Source: Micavibrio_B sp964633355 | GTDB taxonomy: Bacteria > Pseudomonadota > Alphaproteobacteria > Micavibrionales > Micavibrionaceae | Length of the DNA: 64,000 bases | Assembly (NCBI GenBank): GCA_964633355.1 | Contig: CAZWGO010000002.1 | Location: forward strand, 62,001-126,000 | Reading direction: 5' to 3' | Part shown: positions 61,956-64,000 of the stretch, piece after piece | Layout of the letters: each line of letters starts with the position of its first letter | Position numbering within the stretch: position 1 is the first letter of the stretch | Translations under genes and position numbers: made by a program | Notes under the pieces: generated by a model | Databases searched by the model: none | Told to the model about the DNA's origin: nothing | Seen by the model: only the letters and a program-made list of their open reading frames with translations

Positions 61956-63292
61956 GTCGCAGCATCAGCCGGCGTTTGTTCGCGGGTTGCAAGATTTTTC
62001 ACCTGATGGCCATCGGCAAAAGGCATCCAGACAAAAGGAATTTGTTTTTTAATCGCGTACTTCAACTGGTCGTCAAGTTTGCGGGCGGCGTGATACAGTT
62101 CAACTTTATAACCGCGTTTGCGTAAAGTGCGGGCTGTCTCGGCGGCGTGGGGCTGTTCGGCTTCTGATGGAATAACCATCATGAGGTCCGCCGGAGATTT
62201 CTGGCCGATGCCGAGCTTTTCCTTATGCGTTTGGCGCATGACATCGAAAAGGCGTGAAAAGCCAATGGAAATTCCAACGCCCGGAAGATGCTTATTGATA
62301 TAGCCGGATGCCAGATCGTCATAACGTCCGCCGGAGCAGACGGAGCCTGTAAATTCAGGCACGTCTAGAAGCTGGGTTTCATAGACAGTGCCAGTATAGT
62401 AATCGAGGCCACGGACTATGGAGAGGTCGGCGACAACAGCGCCGTCTGGAAGATGTGAAAGGTTATTGAGAACGAATGACAATTCTTCGATACCTTCTTC
62501 CAGCATCTGGATTGCCACGTCGCTGACGCTCCTCGCAATGACGTCATTGCGAGTGATAAAATCACGAAGCAATCCAGATATCTTAGCATAGCCAGCTTTG
62601 ACTTCTGCAAGCTCGAGGATTTGTTTGATCTGGATTTCAGGTAAGCCTGATTTGTGAAGCTCATCTGAAACCTTGTCTTTGCCGATTTTCTCGAGTTTAT
62701 CAACAGCGCGGATCACGGAAACAGTATCTATAATTCCAAGGCTTGCTAAAAACCCCATTAGAATTTTACGATTGTTAATCCGCAACTGAACACGTCCGAT
62801 ATCTAGACTCTCAATTGCCTCATAACAAACCGCCGCCACCTCTGCATCAAACGAGATCGGCAGATTATCGACATTGATAACGTCGATATCACATTGGTAG
62901 AATTCACGCATGCGGCCCATTTGCGGCCGCTCGCCGCGCCAGACTCGCTGCATCTGGTAGCGTTTGAACGGGAAGACGAGGTCGTTGAATCTTTGGGCAA
63001 CGTAACGGGCGAGGGGCACCGTCTGGTCAAAGTGAAGGGCGAGCCGGGCTTCGTTCTTGTCTTTCTCATCCTTATGCAGGCGCTCGATGACATAGATTTC
63101 TTTATCGACTTCGCCCTTGGCGGTCAGGACGTCGATTTCTTCGACGCTCGGGGTTTCGATGGAGCAATAGCCATAGCTCTCAAACACGCGGCGGATGGAA
63201 TCGAACCAGCGTTGTTCGACAATGCGTTCTTCGGGGAGCCATTCGGGAAAGCCGCTAACGGGCTTGGGTTTGTAAATCTTGCGTTCGGTCAT
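61937..63292 (-). CDS. hisS: histidyl-tRNA synthetase with in-frame repeat insertion
   Basis: A 451-residue class II synthetase. Motif 2 lies around FKRYQMQRVWRGERP (residues 107-121) and motif 3 near the GVGISIGFSRLF segment. The HisA motif LDYYTGTVYE is present. Residues about 239-263 are encoded by a 75-bp palindromic repeat and would form an extra loop in the insertion domain. The C-terminal anticodon-binding domain is complete. It overlaps the exported-protein gene downstream. Confidence 0.93.
   Translation of the reverse strand: MTERKIYKPKPVSGFPEWLPEERIVEQRWFDSIRRVFESYGYCSIETPSVEEIDVLTAKGEVDKEIYVIERLHKDEKDKNEARLALHFDQTVPLARYVAQRFNDLVFPFKRYQMQRVWRGERPQMGRMREFYQCDIDVINVDNLPISFDAEVAAVCYEAIESLDIGRVQLRINNRKILMGFLASLGIIDTVSVIRAVDKLEKIGKDKVSDELHKSGLPEIQIKQILELAEVKAGYAKISGLLRDFITRNDVIARSVSDVAIQMLEEGIEELSFVLNNLSHLPDGAVVADLSIVRGLDYYTGTVYETQLLDVPEFTGSVCSGGRYDDLASGYINKHLPGVGISIGFSRLFDVMRQTHKEKLGIGQKSPADLMMVIPSEAEQPHAAETARTLRKRGYKVELYHAARKLDDQLKYAIKKQIPFVWMPFADGHQVKNLATREQTPADAATWKKPE
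62505..62579. repeat. palindromic repeat inside hisS
   Basis: This 75-bp near-palindrome has ATCTGGATTGC and GCAATCCAGAT at its ends and CGCAATGACGTCATTGCG at its centre. It is 25 codons long and open in the hisS frame. The arms match the intergenic element at 53825-53901. Confidence 0.85.
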
Positions 63293-63332
63293 AGGTCACA
63301 TTTACCCTATTTGTCATTCTGCCGTCTATAGT

Positions 63333-63434
63333 CCTCTCCCTTCGGGAGAGGATTTAGGTGAGGGGCGATGGTTCAGAAATAGAGACCAGCCGTCACATTG
63401 TTCCCTCACCCAACCCTCTCCCGAAGGGAGAGGG
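63333..63434. repeat. 100-bp palindromic element, family A, copy 2
   Basis: The ends are CCTCTCCCTTCGGGAGAGG and CCTCTCCCGAAGGGAGAGG. Inside lie GGTGAGGGGCGAT and CCCTCACCCAACC. It is the same design as the element at 45091-45190 and lies upstream of the acyltransferase gene, between divergent hisS and that gene. Confidence 0.8.
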
Positions 63435-63469
63435 CTTTTAAGACGAATAACAATTGTGTAATAGACATC

Positions 63470-64000
63470 ATGTCCATCGCCTATCGCCCAGAAATCGACG
63501 GTCTGAGAGCCGTTGCCGTTTTATCCGTTCTGCTTTGCCATGCCAATTTCACGCTTTTTAGCGGCGGCTATGTCGGGGGCGATATATTTTTTGTGATTTC
63601 CGGTTTTTTGATTACGTCTCTGATCAAGAAAGACCTTGAGGTAGGAAATTTCAGTCTTATCAATTTCTGGGAGAGGCGTATCCGGCGCATCCTGCCACCG
63701 CTCTTCGCGGTTGTCGCCTCCACGCTGATCGCGGGATGGTTTTTATACCTGCCGAGCGATTACCGCCTGCTGGGAGAACAGTCCGCGGCACAATCCATCT
63801 TTGCTTCGAATATTCTATTCAAGACGCAGGCCGGATATTTCGATACAACGAACATCATCAAGCCGCTTCTTCATACATGGTCGCTGGCCGTAGAAGAGCA
63901 GTTCTATCTTTTCTTTCCGATCGCCATTTTTGCCGTCTGGAAATATCGCCGTGACAAAATGTTCAAATATTTTACTATTTTCTCCATCCTGTCATTTATC
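63470..64000 (+). CDS. acyltransferase family 3 membrane protein (partial, runs off window)
   Basis: The frame starts with ATG at 63470 and remains open to the right edge (177 residues seen). The N-terminus YRPEIDGLRAVAVLSVLLCHA, then FSGGYVGGDIFFVISGFLIT and RRIRRILPP, are the hallmarks of OatA/OafA-type membrane O-acyltransferases that modify surface polysaccharides or peptidoglycan. HTWSLAVEEQFYL is also typical. Several hydrophobic helices are visible. The C-terminal part is outside the window. Confidence 0.92.
   Translation, partial: MSIAYRPEIDGLRAVAVLSVLLCHANFTLFSGGYVGGDIFFVISGFLITSLIKKDLEVGNFSLINFWERRIRRILPPLFAVVASTLIAGWFLYLPSDYRLLGEQSAAQSIFASNILFKTQAGYFDTTNIIKPLLHTWSLAVEEQFYLFFPIAIFAVWKYRRDKMFKYFTIFSILSFI

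Overview
The window looks like the chromosome of an alphaproteobacterium, possibly close to the Micavibrio group. The clues are the gene families (DUF3126, DUF2336, a CarD-family regulator, AMP nucleosidase), the dapF-mtaB-ftsY and ffh-rpsP-rimM-trmD-rplS-leuCDB blocks, and a GTTC-N7-GTTC type LexA box. The lineage is inferred from this content only; no search was run.

Layout. 1-2154: an exported-protein fragment, DUF3126, and an olsB-olsA ornithine lipid pair. 2265-11575: a 9.27 kb integrative element in the 3' end of tRNA-Arg(CCT), bounded by identical 45-bp repeats. It carries a two-gene CBASS system (CD-NTase plus a Cap15-like membrane effector), umuDC behind a LexA box, an SRAP protein, a PD-(D/E)xK-like protein of unknown role, a serine recombinase, about 750 bp of repeat-rich noncoding DNA, a small membrane protein, a structured noncoding stretch, a DUF4224 protein and a tyrosine integrase. 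11614-13601: an OmpA-like exported protein, tRNA-Arg(ACG) and an unknown gene. 13740-29427: a type IV pilus cluster (assembly ATPase, platform protein, PilM/N-type fusion, PilO-like and PilP-like proteins, TPR protein, truncated prepilin peptidase, PilT, PilU-like ATPase, secretin, major pilin) with an ABC transporter split through it. 29502-33237: ppa and leuBDC. 34204-38039: the rplS-trmD-rimM-rpsP-ffh block. 38193-43370: dapF, mtaB, ftsY, amn. 43430-64000: housekeeping and stress genes (pgk, pip, M48 protease, rpoH, carD, fdxA, ldcA, phrB, DHH phosphoesterase, clpX, sufE, hisS) with two further pilin-like genes, ending in a partial membrane acyltransferase.

The strongest candidate for a new system is the mobile element. 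Its repair genes (SRAP, UmuD, UmuC) and its CBASS genes run in one direction behind a LexA box, so DNA damage could switch on mutagenic repair and possibly abortive defence together. Its UmuD has alanine at both catalytic dyad positions. A second theme is small palindromic repeats across the chromosome. Two of them lie in frame inside proteins: one in HisS, one in the signal-peptide region of an exported protein.
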